This document shows, piece by piece, positions 11,463 through 21,947 of a stretch of 64,000 bases of DNA; position 1 is the stretch's first letter, and each line of letters starts with the position of its first letter. The stretch is from Bicyclus anynana. Lineage: Eukaryota; Arthropoda; Insecta; Lepidoptera; Nymphalidae. Below the pieces are notes generated by a model. It was not told where the DNA came from. It ran no database searches and saw only the letters and a list, made by a program, of their open reading frames with translations. The DNA lies in NCBI RefSeq assembly GCF_947172395.1, contig NC_069087.1:16188889-16252888 (forward strand), in the 5' to 3' direction. The position numbers were made by a program, and so were the translations under genes.

Positions 11463-11952
11463 TAGGGTTGCCAACCGTACTATAATATACAGTATTGTAC
11501 TATATTTTGGGTTGGCGTACTATATACTGTTGAAGAAGTATATAGTAAATACTATATTTTGAACACTGAAATCTAACAAACAAAATTTTCATTTTAAAAC
11601 TTTATGAACATTAGTTTTTGACAGATGCAATAGCATCTAGCCTGACCGAACTTGTGTATGTCACCGAGTTCCAAACATTAAATGAACCAATTAGGAAAAA
11701 AATTGCTTTTGGTTTTCAAAAATTAAAAAAAATACCAAATGCGAAAAAGCTTGATACACTCTTATTATTATTACCAAACTGCAAGGGTTATTTCAGACAA
11801 ATAAATCTTGAAAAATGCAACAAGAGTGAATAAATATTGTTTTTTTTTTAAATAAACGTCGATATTTGGCTTATTCTCTATAATACTATATTTTTTATAG
11901 CTAAATCTTACAAAATACTGTATTTTTTTCTGAAAAAAAGTTGGCAGCCCTA
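11463..11952. mobile_element. TIR-like element with AT-rich body and a 15-bp flanking duplication
   Basis: The left end is TAGGGTTGCCAAC and the right end GGCAGCCCTA, with ATACAGTA-type subterminal matches. Immediate flanks are GTTGTAGTGTAGGTG (11448-11462) and GTTATAGTGTAGGTG (11953-11967), 14 of 15 identical. Inside, 11618-11833 is a 71-codon open frame (EFQTLNEPIRKKIAFGFQKL) that I cannot assign; it may be a transposase remnant. Confidence 0.55.
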
Positions 11953-11967
11953 GTTATAGTGTAGGTG

Positions 11968-14900
11968 TGCCGGAACATGTACAATACAGTTAGCCACGTA
12001 TCTATTTGAGGTTTGTACTTTGTAAACGCTTTTATTGTAAGTGAAGTATATTGTGGCTGTGAATCGGGGCTCAAGTCCCATATTTAGTTATTACGCTTTT
12101 ATTGTCACTAATTTATAATTTGTAATTTAATTTTAAATCATAAAGATTTCGAGGATTGTATCACTTGGAATTTTGTTTAATCGCTCGAAAAGATCAGTAT
12201 TTTGTTGTTTTTTTTTTTTGTTTAATAAATTATGATTTAAACACATAGAAGTGATTACCTCTTAACACTCTTTATTGGCTATAACAGAGAAGCTATTAAA
12301 ATTTATGAACAGCACTTCCTAGTCAGCTAATATAAATATTTATGCTTAAAATAAAAATAATTGCAACAGAAATCATAATATTGCTTGATCATCCCTGTAG
12401 TTACACTTACCTATTTATGTAATTAATATAATAATTGACATGTGGATCTTGTTGTTTTGCTAATCTAAAATTGATGTTCCTCTGTTTAATTAATAAGAAA
12501 TTAAATGATTCAAACGATATGGTGATGTTTCAAAGTTTACTGTAAAACAACAGGCATTGTCACATATTTAATGAAAATAGAACAATTTGTTTGGACTCCC
12601 TATGTAAATACATTATTTATTTATTGTGTTTATGTAAATTACACTCAAGTGTAGGTTCATGTTTATTTTTGTAAGTAATATAGTTCTATTATGTTGGATA
12701 TTTAACTACTATTGAATATTGTTTTATTATGAGTAAATTCTAAGTAACTTGTTTTGTGTGAAAGTGATAAAATGTGTCAATATACAATATTACTTACATA
12801 ACACTGTGGTTTGATTGTTTCCTCATATCCTATGATGTTTATTTTATTGGTCAGCAAAACAAATCTGACATACTTGTGATGGACTATGAGCTCGACAGCA
12901 AGATCATCATTTAAAAAAAGCTAAAAAATTTTTCACTCCACACTTTCACCATAGGTAAATTAAGTAGTAACTCCATAATTTGGACCATTGCACCTTTGGG
13001 AGGTTACTGGTATCCAGGATCATAACCTTCATTGGTTCAATTTTAAAGCAGTTTCACATTGACCTCTTATAATAACGCACAATCATGTAGAAAATTTCAC
13101 TTAAAAACTGGCCAATTTTGTTTTAGAATTATTGGTAAAGAAAATTATACCTAAAGGCCTTTAAATATAGTCCAATTTCATAGCAAATTAACCTTAATCT
13201 TAATCCTTGAGGTTTTACTCGAAATGACTACTTTACTCTAGTGCCAAGAAGTTGTGTTTGGCTCTCATTGAATGGGGACGTTTATTGTTTGCTAATTATG
13301 CATCCACTTTTTAAATAGGATTTAACAATGCATTTTCATTATATTTTTCATCAATCCCAGGAAATCATTTCCCAGTTTCAAGACACTTATACTAAAGCCA
13401 TACACTATGTGCACTCTTTACCACCAAACATTAAAAATGAAGGTATTTTGCTAGTAATTTCACACCTATTATAAATGCAAAAGTAGGTTTCTGTCTCGAT
13501 CAAGATGAATTTTGGTATAAACCTAAATGAGACCTTCGAGAAAACATAGGGTACTTCTGACCCAAAAATAAAAATGTAAGGGGGTGAAATAGACATTGAA
13601 AATTTGTATGGAAAATCCTTAATTTTTAGTTTTAAAAATTTGTTCATGACACGAAAAAAACAATTCAAGAGTTTTTAAAATTCAATCCCTAAAGTGATGT
13701 AATAAATGTAGAAAGTTCGCATCAATAATTATAATTTACCTACTTGTTCTTAAATTAATGAATTTAATTAATAAGTTTAGAACAAGTAGATATAGTAAAT
13801 AACTTTTATAACATTTTATAGAAAAAACAATAAAATAAATAATGAAATGACATGCATTTACTACTTTCATTTAAATTTGTTAGTAAACAGGACACATCAA
13901 GTATGGATTTATTATAGTGGCTACCCTTCACTAGAAAACCTTGAAGTTTAATCTTGTTGCTTTTCTAAGGGTAACCAAACATGTGATTGACAATTGGGGA
14001 CATTCTTTATATTAAAATATATATGGAGAAAGTGTAAAAAATTACATTCTAGTACTAGACAACCAAAGGTCTGGATTATGTAACCTTGAAATCCGATACC
14101 TCCAGTATGCCATGCCAACTTTGTAGTCACCTTACCATACTTGCCTATGGTAGGTATGGTATAGGTGGAGAAACTTTCAACTTTTATAAAATCACTAGCT
14201 ATCTAGTAAGGCTCGCCATCTATGAGTAAATGCATTCTTTTATGATTTTGGTACTAAAAATCTATTGAAATACATAATGATAAATGATTAATAGTAACAA
14301 TTCCATTTCATTCACATTTAAATCTTAAACATGCAACAAAGTTCAATGTTTTGACCAGTTGATAATAATCAATCTCAAATGAAAATTGTGAAACATGTGT
14401 CATTAACAGAGAAAGACCCCAACTTGAATGGACTTTCTGCAAGGGGGAGGAAGTTGTTAGTAAGAGATAGATATTTTTGTTAGAGGAAGTGAAATTTGCA
14501 AATCAATTTTAAAATAATAACAATCAAGCAAAAATTCACACATACAAAATGTTTATTTTTCAAGAAGTTTGTGTAACAACAAAAATCAACCTTGTTATTA
14601 AAGACCTTATCTTTTAAACATTTATAAAACTATTTACAGTGTAAAGTCTGCATCTGTCAACACTAACAGTGATACAAAATGCAACAGGTTATTCCACAAT
14701 ACTCTAAGCTAAGTTGTGACAGAGTTAATTTATTATGTGTCACAAGTCCACAACTTTAAAACTTATCAGATATTCAAACTCATCAAAGGAAAATGTAAGC
14801 CCATGTGATTACAATAAAAGCTACTGTTATGATAGATTCATATATGCGTTACTGTTGCTATTGTGTATGCAAAATAAAATGAGTCCTTCCCCTCCCTTAC

Positions 14901-15108
14901 ACCGAGCTGTGCTCGGCCACTGGCCACACCGGCACAACACTTCGGCAGGTTCCCACTGCGGACACGAGACAGTGACTGACCCAATGCAATATAATACACA
15001 TCTCTGTAAATATTTTGTATATTTACTTCAAAAATAACGGTACATACAATTTTAATCTGTATCTCTATCGTACTTTCGAAAGGGGAGAACAACGGAGACT
15101 CGCCGAGC
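11968..15108. other. AT-rich intergenic region and SERBP1 3' flank
   Basis: No coding exon recognised. An imperfect inverted repeat (CTACTTGTTCT and AGAACAAGTAG) lies at 13738-13792. Minus-strand AATAAA signals at 14729-14734 and 14552-14557 could serve as poly(A) signals for the SERBP1 gene, giving a 3' UTR of roughly 0.4 to 0.6 kb. The rest is featureless to me. Confidence 0.45.
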
Positions 15109-16269
15109 CTAGCCGAGAGAGGGGAAATCCTTGCTGTCGTCCACCTTGGGCGGAGCGACCTGGCTGCGCGCGGCCGGCCGCTCCTCGGGCTGCGGCTCGG
15201 GCTCGCGCGGCACTCCCCGCGCGCCGCGCCCGCGCCCGCGGCCCCCGCGGCCCCGGCCGGCGCCGCCGCCGCGCCGCGCCGTGTCGTTGAACGTGAACTC
15301 GATGCCCAGCACGCGCTTCTGGCGGCCCACGCGCTGCGGGTAGTCAGCGATGTCGTACTCGTCGTCCTCGTCGGAGTCGTGCTCGCCCTCCTTCTTCTTC
15401 TCCATCTGCACGAGGTTCTTCCACTGGCTGAGGTCCTCGCCCTCGCCGGCCTTGCGCAGGTTGTACTGCGGCGCCGTGCGCTGCGCGTTGCGGAGCGCCT
15501 TGTACTCGTCCAGCGTGAGCTCGCGGGGCTCCTCTTCAGCGGGCGGCGCGCGCTCGGGCTCGGGCTGCGGCCCGTCGCCGGCCGCCGCCGCGTCCACAGG
15601 CTTCTCCTCGGGCGCCTCACCCTCGGAACCTGTTTTGTTCATTTCGTCCAAGTCGTCCTTGAGCGTGCCCCAGTTGTGGGGACCGGCCCCTTCGCGTTTG
15701 TCCACGGGCTTCACGCCAGTCTTGTCCGAGCCGGACCTCCTGTCGAACTCCCTCTTCCCTCGGCCGTCGTAGCCCGGCCTGGGACCGCGCTGACCGTCGC
15801 GCGGCTCGCGCGGAGGCCTGGGGCCCCTGCGCTCGCCTCCTTCGGGGTTGTCGTTGAAATTGCGTCGTTCGAAGTTAGGCCTTCTATCACCGAACTCGCG
15901 GCGGGGGGGCCGAGCGCCCTCTTTGCCTTCGACGGCTCCGTTCTGTGGGCGCTCTTCGCGGCGACGCGGAGGCGGTCTCTCCGCATTTCGATCGGTCGTC
16001 CGCGGCGGACCTTTGTTCTTCTGTTGATCGCCAGTTTTATTTTCTTGGGACTTCACATTTTGAGTTTCCTTGATTCCCTTCCTCACGACGACACTAGGGC
16101 CTTTCGGTTTGACCTCAAGTTTACCCTTGTTCTCCTTTTCGGCGTCTTTGGTCTTTTTTTTGAGCTCTTTTGCTTGCTCGCGAGCCTTTATCGCATCAAG
16201 AGGATCGGACTCATCGTCCAAGAAAAGAGCGTATCTATTCACGACCCCCACACCGTAGGAATTCTCCAT
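15109..16269 (-). CDS. SERBP1: SERBP1/HABP4-family RNA-binding protein (Vig-like), single exon
   Basis: A 386-residue ORF starting MENSYGVGVVNRYALFLDDE, an Stm1-like N-terminus. A basic, low-complexity R/G/P/E-rich region follows (about 90-190). The HABP4/PAI-RBP1 core follows, with REGAGPHNWGT at 191-201, LTLDEYKALR at 250-259 and YNLRKAGEGEDLSQWKNL at 268-285. An RGG box lies at about 331-351, and the C-terminus is DDSKDFPSLG, typical of the family. SERBP1 and Drosophila Vig/Vig2 bind mRNA and idle 80S ribosomes; Vig was also found with RISC. Length is normal and the coding sequence has no intron. It is much richer in GC than its flanks, which produces long antisense open frames that I treat as shadows. 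Upstream YY1-like motifs fit a housekeeping promoter. Confidence 0.93.
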   Translation of the reverse strand: MENSYGVGVVNRYALFLDDESDPLDAIKAREQAKELKKKTKDAEKENKGKLEVKPKGPSVVVRKGIKETQNVKSQENKTGDQQKNKGPPRTTDRNAERPPPRRREERPQNGAVEGKEGARPPRREFGDRRPNFERRNFNDNPEGGERRGPRPPREPRDGQRGPRPGYDGRGKREFDRRSGSDKTGVKPVDKREGAGPHNWGTLKDDLDEMNKTGSEGEAPEEKPVDAAAAGDGPQPEPERAPPAEEEPRELTLDEYKALRNAQRTAPQYNLRKAGEGEDLSQWKNLVQMEKKKEGEHDSDEDDEYDIADYPQRVGRQKRVLGIEFTFNDTARRGGGAGRGRGGRGRGRGARGVPREPEPQPEERPAARSQVAPPKVDDSKDFPSLG

Positions 16270-16363
16270 TGTGATCCTCTTGATGTTTTAATTACACAAA
16301 AACTAGATGTTAATGGATTATTTTAGTAGGGCGACATTTTGCCTTATTTTATTGATTTCATTT

Positions 16364-16443
16364 AATATGGCGGCTTGAACACACTAATACGCCATATGAC
16401 GGCAAGAATAGAGAACGGAGACGGGAGAATTAAAATGGCGGCC
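16364..16443 (-). promoter_or_regulatory. SERBP1 promoter with YY1/Pho-like motifs
   Basis: Three ATGGCG-type sites lie 95-175 bp upstream of the SERBP1 start: AATATGGCGGC (16364-16374), the inverse ACGCCATAT (16389-16397) and AAAATGGCGGCC (16432-16443). The consensus AANATGGCGGC is the known YY1/Pho site, common near housekeeping start sites. Binding is inferred. Confidence 0.5.
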
Positions 16444-16936
16444 TGCAGTAATAACTTTTTTAATGGTCTATCATCTATGGTACACATAACAACAGATAAC
16501 ATCATTTGTATTCTATGAACTGTAGACATCGTAGACATGAATGCGTAGACAGAGAATCAATGTTTTCAATTATATATCTTAAATTAACTCAGATTAATTA
16601 CATATGGAATTGTATCGGATCAAAATTCACAAAAAAAATAATGCCTGTCGTTTTTTGAAGGGGACGAGGTAAATTCACTCATCGAAAATAGTTAACATTA
16701 ATAAATATATTTCGTGTCCTTACACAATACACTTTTAGATTTAGACCAAAACCAAAACTTTTAGATTTGACTTTTGTCATAGAATGACTTACAATGTAAA
16801 TATCCATCGTCTGATCATAAAACATAGGCGTATTTTTGTGTAAAAGGAAGTACGCGCATATTTTGGTCTATAGTCACGCCAACCCTTTTCCTCGCATGCG
16901 TTCGGTTAGAAAGCGACGCAAACAGCAGTGAGCCGT

Positions 16937-17016
16937 CAGTATTTCTAGAAGGTTGCGGCGTGTTTGTAAATGTGAAGAACCAATCTAAATTGCGTCCAAA
17001 TAATACTAAAGATAAG
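16937..17016 (+). promoter_or_regulatory. Possible non-coding first exon with 5' splice site
   Basis: A TCAGT initiator-like motif (about 16937) is followed by a stop-rich 80-bp stretch ending in AAG|GTAAGC. If real, it would be a divergent transcript opposite SERBP1. The next plus-strand gene is RPC9 at 21948, in which case the two glutamine synthetases would lie antisense in its leader intron. No coding support. Confidence 0.2.
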
Positions 17017-17029
17017 GTAAGCAAGTGTA

Positions 17030-18246
17030 ATATTTTTCATTAATGTAAAGACCTGATGCGTGTTGGGTCTATTTTAAGACACGAAAGTGTCCCCTAATAA
17101 ATATCAAATGCTGTATAATACAGACTTATTACGAAATGATACGCGGTTTCGTCTAAATTTACAGAATAAGAGACCTAACCAAAAAATGTCTTTTTCAAAA
17201 TATGTGTAAAAAAAAGACCAAAATTGCTACAGTTTAAAAAAATAACATGAATATTTATGAAAATAAATGCGAAATTATTTTTACTTAATTTATTTCACAA
17301 TTTGTAGGTAGTTATGGATACTAAGATTTATGCAACTGTAAAAAATATTTATGATTAAACCAATTGCCACCTATTTTTTTTTTTCCGAAAACTTGATTTT
17401 TTGCATTTGGTCTCTATAATTCTAAAGGTGCGGTCATATTCATTAGCAATACACACACACTTGATTTTTACTCGCGATTAACAAACACATCACTTACACG
17501 ATGTTTTGCTTTTTTGACCTCGTAAAATCACGGTACTCCTCGCTTCACGCACCTCACTGCGCGTGTGCTGCTCGTGGATAATGTTGTGCATTAGTCGATG
17601 AGATGAGAGAGTCACGCTCGTGCCACAATGAGATGACGTTGTCGCAAGAAATTAAAACTACTAAATTAGTCATGAATTTAAAAAACAGGTAGTTGGTAAT
17701 TTTATTTTATATTTTTAAATATTATTACCAATGCCTTTATTGTATGTGTAGTTTATGTTATGAAAAATATACAAAAATCTACTATTTTAAATCAATTTTT
17801 TTTAAGTCGTTATCTCACGTTTTCATGAGTACACTCAACAAATAGTCACTGGTACCCGTATGACCCTTGATGAATAATAGTTGAGGCAATTAAAATATTT
17901 ATTTCCAGAATCTACCACAATATGATTATGATGAAGTCCTGTTATTAATGGTCTAAGGTGTCAAAGGATGTAACTGACCGTTAGGAGTATTCTTTATCTA
18001 AGGGAGTATTAGTGTTCTCTGAACTGACCTCATTCGATTTGCTTACTTATTCTCTATTGTCAAATCTATCGCTATATCATTATCTGTACCTACTTATCCC
18101 GACTCGTAAATCTATGGTATCCTCCGATTTTGATACTTTCGTTTTTTTGGAATGACACCCCACTATGGAAGCAATTTTGAAGACGTATTTACGTCAATAG
18201 TATTAAAATAGAGCGCTCTTACTGCTTAAATCTATGCATTAAACTG
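17030..18246. other. AT-rich intergenic DNA
   Basis: No gene or named repeat seen. A locally GC-richer patch at about 17510-17640 holds short direct CAC/GTG-rich words but no open frame. Confidence 0.4.
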
Positions 18247-18364
18247 GTTTTCAGGTAGCATGGTGCGGGTGGCAGTTCGTTTTGCTCATGAAAGTTGGCC
18301 GCGTTTCGCGACATATTATAGACGTCATAAGGCAACTGTCACTGTACCCATGCTATCTGAAAAC
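18247..18364. mobile_element. Small TIR element (MITE), GTTTTCAGGTAGCATGG ends
   Basis: The left end GTTTTCAGGTAGCATGG is mirrored by CCATGCTATCTGAAAAC on the right. Relatives are at 61104-61210 (both share GTTCGTT..GCTC.TGAAAGTTG and GCAACTGTCAC) and, partly, 26090-26160 in the other orientation. Confidence 0.75.
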
Positions 18365-18617
18365 ACTTTACGTATCAAACAGTTTCAAATAAAACTATAT
18401 GTAAGTTATGAAGAAACATTATTAAACATTTTTATCATAATTATTAAAAAAACGAACTTCTGTATACAGAAACTAACTAATCACAGCCAAATATATTTTT
18501 TATTACAAAAACACGGTCGTCATAAAATAGTTGAAACATACTAAATTAATATTGTACTCGTATATCCACTTATATCAACGCTGCTGCACAAAGGTTTTTA
18601 CTAAAGATAAAAATTTG

Positions 18618-19823
18618 CTAACACTTTTTTCCGCCTTTACCGCCGCCACCTCCGGCTGAACCAAGGCATGTATCCATCAACAAGCCACAAACAAGGTAAG
18701 GATCACAATCACCAGCCGGTCTTCGGTCCTCCATGAAACCTTTACCTTTCTCTTTTATGTTCCTCTGCAGTCGAATGGAGGCTTTTCTGTTAGCTATACC
18801 CCAGGAGAACTTGTCGAACGGTGCTGTCTCGAACTTTCCAGACAGTCGCATACGATTCGTTTGCTCATCGGCGCCGTAATTCTTCATATGTTTCATATGA
18901 TTCTGTTCTAACTTTTTAATACATTCTTCAATGAACTTGTAACCGCCATCCGATCGCATTCTTTTTGTGCTAAAGTTATGATGCATTCCGACGCCTGGAT
19001 GCTTCGGCCCCATAGGCTTTGGGTGGTAAGTAATACATACACCATAATCCTCAGCCACCCGAGACATTAAAAACCTCGACATCCACATGTCGTCTGCAGC
19101 TTTTATGCCTACAGTTGTACCTATTTGCCATTCCCAGCAAGCAAACATAACCTCAGCATTGGTGCCCTCAAAATCACATCCAGCATACAAACAGCACTTT
19201 GCGTGAGCTTCACTTACATCTCTTCCAGCTATGTATTTTGCTCCGACCCCGCAGTAAGAAAACTCATAATTTACTGCAGGGAAACCTCCTCCTTTTGGCC
19301 AACCCAATCCCCAGCCATCAACATCTAACATAGTATATTCTTGTTCCAGACCAAACCATGGTTCTTCAGATCTGTGCGCTTCACACAAGTCATTGCAGAA
19401 TTTCCTATGATTGGTAGGGGCAGCTGAACCGTCCCCCATATAAACTTCAGCAAGCACAATCACATGTGGCTCCAGTCTGAACGGGTCTCTAAATACTGCA
19501 GCAGGTTTCAAACTCGTATCAGAATTATCGGTGGCTGCTTGACCACAGGAACTTCCATCAAAAGCCCAGCCGGGCGCTACGTCAGCGCTATATGGTGTAC
19601 AATTTAAGATTCTGTCCTTACATCGCATATTGATTCCTGAACCGTCGATCCAGCAGTACGTCGCCAAAACCTTATTGCAGGGCATTGGAAGTCTTATGTA
19701 TCTGTCCATTACTTTTTTGTTCATTATATGATTAATAGATTGCTTCAGCATATACCTTTTTGATATAGAAAATACGCCCACATGTTTTTGCAGTTTACAA
19801 ATGCATTTTACAAAGCTTTCCAT
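18618..19823 (-). CDS. Divergent glutamine synthetase, copy 1 (intronless, mitochondrial-type N-terminus)
   Basis: The 401-residue ORF is a full-length eukaryotic type II glutamine synthetase, which joins glutamate and ammonia using ATP. The beta-grasp domain is at about 50-125 and the catalytic barrel follows. Metal and substrate positions known from human GS are kept: E160 and E162 (LEQEYT), E224 (TNAEVM), E231 (WEWQ), H281 (MHHNFST), E332 (FETA) and E365 (EDRRPA), with Asp in FDGSS at 88-92. Unusual changes shared with copy 2 are YHPKP for DPKP, HHNFS for HTNFS, KFET for (F/R)HET and a Gln before the Arg of the RIPR motif. The first 45 residues are basic and could target mitochondria. A C-terminal GGGGGKGGKKC extension is unique to this copy. 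A minus-strand AATAAA (18499-18504) lies about 115 bp past the stop. It lies head-to-tail with copy 2. The lack of introns suggests a retrogene; expression is unknown. Confidence 0.9.
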   Translation of the reverse strand: MESFVKCICKLQKHVGVFSISKRYMLKQSINHIMNKKVMDRYIRLPMPCNKVLATYCWIDGSGINMRCKDRILNCTPYSADVAPGWAFDGSSCGQAATDNSDTSLKPAAVFRDPFRLEPHVIVLAEVYMGDGSAAPTNHRKFCNDLCEAHRSEEPWFGLEQEYTMLDVDGWGLGWPKGGGFPAVNYEFSYCGVGAKYIAGRDVSEAHAKCCLYAGCDFEGTNAEVMFACWEWQIGTTVGIKAADDMWMSRFLMSRVAEDYGVCITYHPKPMGPKHPGVGMHHNFSTKRMRSDGGYKFIEECIKKLEQNHMKHMKNYGADEQTNRMRLSGKFETAPFDKFSWGIANRKASIRLQRNIKEKGKGFMEDRRPAGDCDPYLVCGLLMDTCLGSAGGGGGKGGKKC

Positions 19824-19996
19824 TATAAAAAAATCAAAATATCACACTTTAAATAATTTTAAATTAAATAGAAAAATACTTCAGAAAAAATTTCGCGAAC
19901 TATTCCTTTGTTTTTAGTTCATACTTAATTTAAATTTGAATGAAGTTTTGTATAACCAAATTATGTAATTATAAGGAAACGATAATTTCCAGCCAG

Positions 19997-21187
19997 TCAA
20001 TTAAGACAAGTTTCTGCAAGAAGAGCACAAACTCTATACGGATCGCAATCCCCAGCTGGACGTCTGTCTTCAAGAAAACCTCTTCCTTTTAATTTTACTC
20101 CTCTTTGAATCCTTACTGATGCTCCTCTGTCTGCCACTGCCCACTTGCATGTGTCGAAAGAAGCTGTTTCAAATTTTCCTGTAAGTCTTTTTCTGTTTTC
20201 GTCCCCATCTCCAAGTCCATAACTTTTCATATGCTTCAAATGCAAGTCACAAAGGGTTTTGCTAACTCTTTCTATTTCCATTATTCCTCCTTCGGCTCTC
20301 ATTTTCTTTACGCTAAAATTGTGATGGCAGCCTATACCTGGTTGATCCTTCCCCATTGGTTTTGGGTGATAACTGATGATTGTACTGAAATGTTCCGCTA
20401 TTCTATTTAAAATATATCTTCCTACCCACAAGTCATCTGCTGCTTTTATTCCTAAAGTGGTTCCAACTTGATATTCCCATGATCCTTTCATAACTTCAGC
20501 ATTAGATCCCTCGTAGTCCATGCCAGAATAAATACACGCTCTTGCATGGCATTCTACAATTTCTCTACCAGCAACGTGTTCTCCATTACCACAATAAGAA
20601 AATTTTGATTCAGTTACTGGAAAACCACGACATTTTGGCCATCCAAGTGGCCACATATCTGTATCGAACATAGTATATTCTTGTTCAATCCCGAACCAAG
20701 GATCCTGGTCAGCTATTTTATTAATAACGTTTGCACAATTCGCTCTGTGATTAGTAGCTGTAGGGGAACCATCACCATGAAATGTTTCACAAAGTATTAT
20801 TACGTGTGGACTTTTTCGGAACGGATCTCTATAAATTGCACAAGGAATTAATAGTGTATCAGAATCGGAAGTTTCAGCTTGGCCTGTAGAACTTCCATCA
20901 AAGGACCATTTAGGAACCATTGCAAGGTCACATGGAGCTCCCTCCAAAATACGATCTTTAGATCGCAAATTAATTCCACTTCCATCAATCCAAACGTATG
21001 TCGCAAATACTTTATCGTTAGGCAATGATAAATTTATGTAATGATTATAGTAAGCATTGATAGGTGTATTGAGTTTAGTCAAACCTGAGGTAAAATGATC
21101 TTGAGCTAACGTACGTGTATGATTTCGAATATTAGAGTAAGTTCTTAGAATATTTAGTTTGTTTAAAATGATTTTTTTAATAGACAT
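19997..21187 (-). CDS. Divergent glutamine synthetase, copy 2 (intronless, probable mitochondrial)
   Basis: A 396-residue complete type II glutamine synthetase. The N-terminus MSIKKIILNKLNILRTYSNI is basic with no acidic residue before D30, a good mitochondrial presequence candidate. Metal and substrate ligands are kept: E168 and E170 (IEQEYT), E231 (NAEVM), E238 (WEYQ), H288 (CHHNF), E340 (FETA) and E373 (EDRRPA). It shares with copy 1 the changes YHPKP, HHNFS, KFET and QR for PR. It has in addition VADRGAS where canonical enzymes read VANRSAS, an Asn-to-Asp swap near substrate-binding arginines. Only 173 bp separate it from copy 1, with the same orientation and no introns, so one retrocopy followed by tandem duplication is the simplest history. 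The two proteins differ a great deal, so the duplication is old and both frames have been kept open by selection. Confidence 0.9.
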   Translation of the reverse strand: MSIKKIILNKLNILRTYSNIRNHTRTLAQDHFTSGLTKLNTPINAYYNHYINLSLPNDKVFATYVWIDGSGINLRSKDRILEGAPCDLAMVPKWSFDGSSTGQAETSDSDTLLIPCAIYRDPFRKSPHVIILCETFHGDGSPTATNHRANCANVINKIADQDPWFGIEQEYTMFDTDMWPLGWPKCRGFPVTESKFSYCGNGEHVAGREIVECHARACIYSGMDYEGSNAEVMKGSWEYQVGTTLGIKAADDLWVGRYILNRIAEHFSTIISYHPKPMGKDQPGIGCHHNFSVKKMRAEGGIMEIERVSKTLCDLHLKHMKSYGLGDGDENRKRLTGKFETASFDTCKWAVADRGASVRIQRGVKLKGRGFLEDRRPAGDCDPYRVCALLAETCLN

Positions 21188-21947
21188 CTCTTTTAAAATA
21201 TATTAATAGAACCATGTGTAAACAAATATAACAAAATATACAATAATCATGGATCTGGATGGCTAAGGAATTTTTAAAATCATGTCATCATGATTTCAAA
21301 TCATGTAGGCTTTAAATCATGTTCTAAGGATATGAATGCATCACAATTTGTGTTTTTGCTGCAACTATATTAGTATAAGCTTGTAAAAAAATATTTTAAT
21401 TTTTATTTCGCGGAAGAATAGTATTTTAATATCCGTCCTTGCATAAGCTTCAAGATTTTTTCAAGTGTTTGTGAAATTCCATGGACGTTGTCTGATACCG
21501 AGGTCCGTGATTTCTGTACACATAGACCATAGATAATAGCTCGTACATAGGTTTTGCTGAGTTCATACAAGTCTGTGGTCATTGACATTAGAATTTGACA
21601 TTAACCTTGCCTTTTCCCTACGGGAAAGAATAAAGAAAAAACAAATTTGAATTTGACATTGACACTTGACTTTGATTTTGTTTACAAATTGCAATGTGAT
21701 TGATGTGAATTGTGAATGGAATGTGATTGGATTTTGAATTTGATAATTTGCTCTCACATAATATAATTTATTAGATTTTAAAGATTTTACTTTGGTCTAA
21801 CTCGAGGCATAGATTAGCCCAGTTGTTTTGGAAATAGAAGTTATAATCAATATTCAGTATTGTAAAAGTGAACTTTTTTTAGTTTATCAGCAATTTATGT
21901 GTGTGTCTTACAAATTAACCCACTACACCAATTCATATAATTTAGTT
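21188..21947. promoter_or_regulatory. Shared upstream region of GS copy 2 (-) and RPC9 (+)
   Basis: A 760-bp divergent intergenic stretch without an exon. It is AT-rich, with simple TTGACATTTGAATTTG-like repetition at 21590-21740. No clear TATA box; either promoter could lie here. Confidence 0.3.

Noticed and set aside
14838..15620. A 260-codon minus-strand frame overlapping the SERBP1 3' end
   Set aside because: It is a frame-shifted reading of the same gene, rich in R, S, A and T, without recognisable motifs.
15379..16326. A 315-codon plus-strand open frame, and several other long frames across the SERBP1 gene
   Set aside because: They are antisense or shifted shadows of the GC-rich SERBP1 coding sequence, with skewed R/A/L/P composition and no known domain. 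The SERBP1 frame has clear family motifs.
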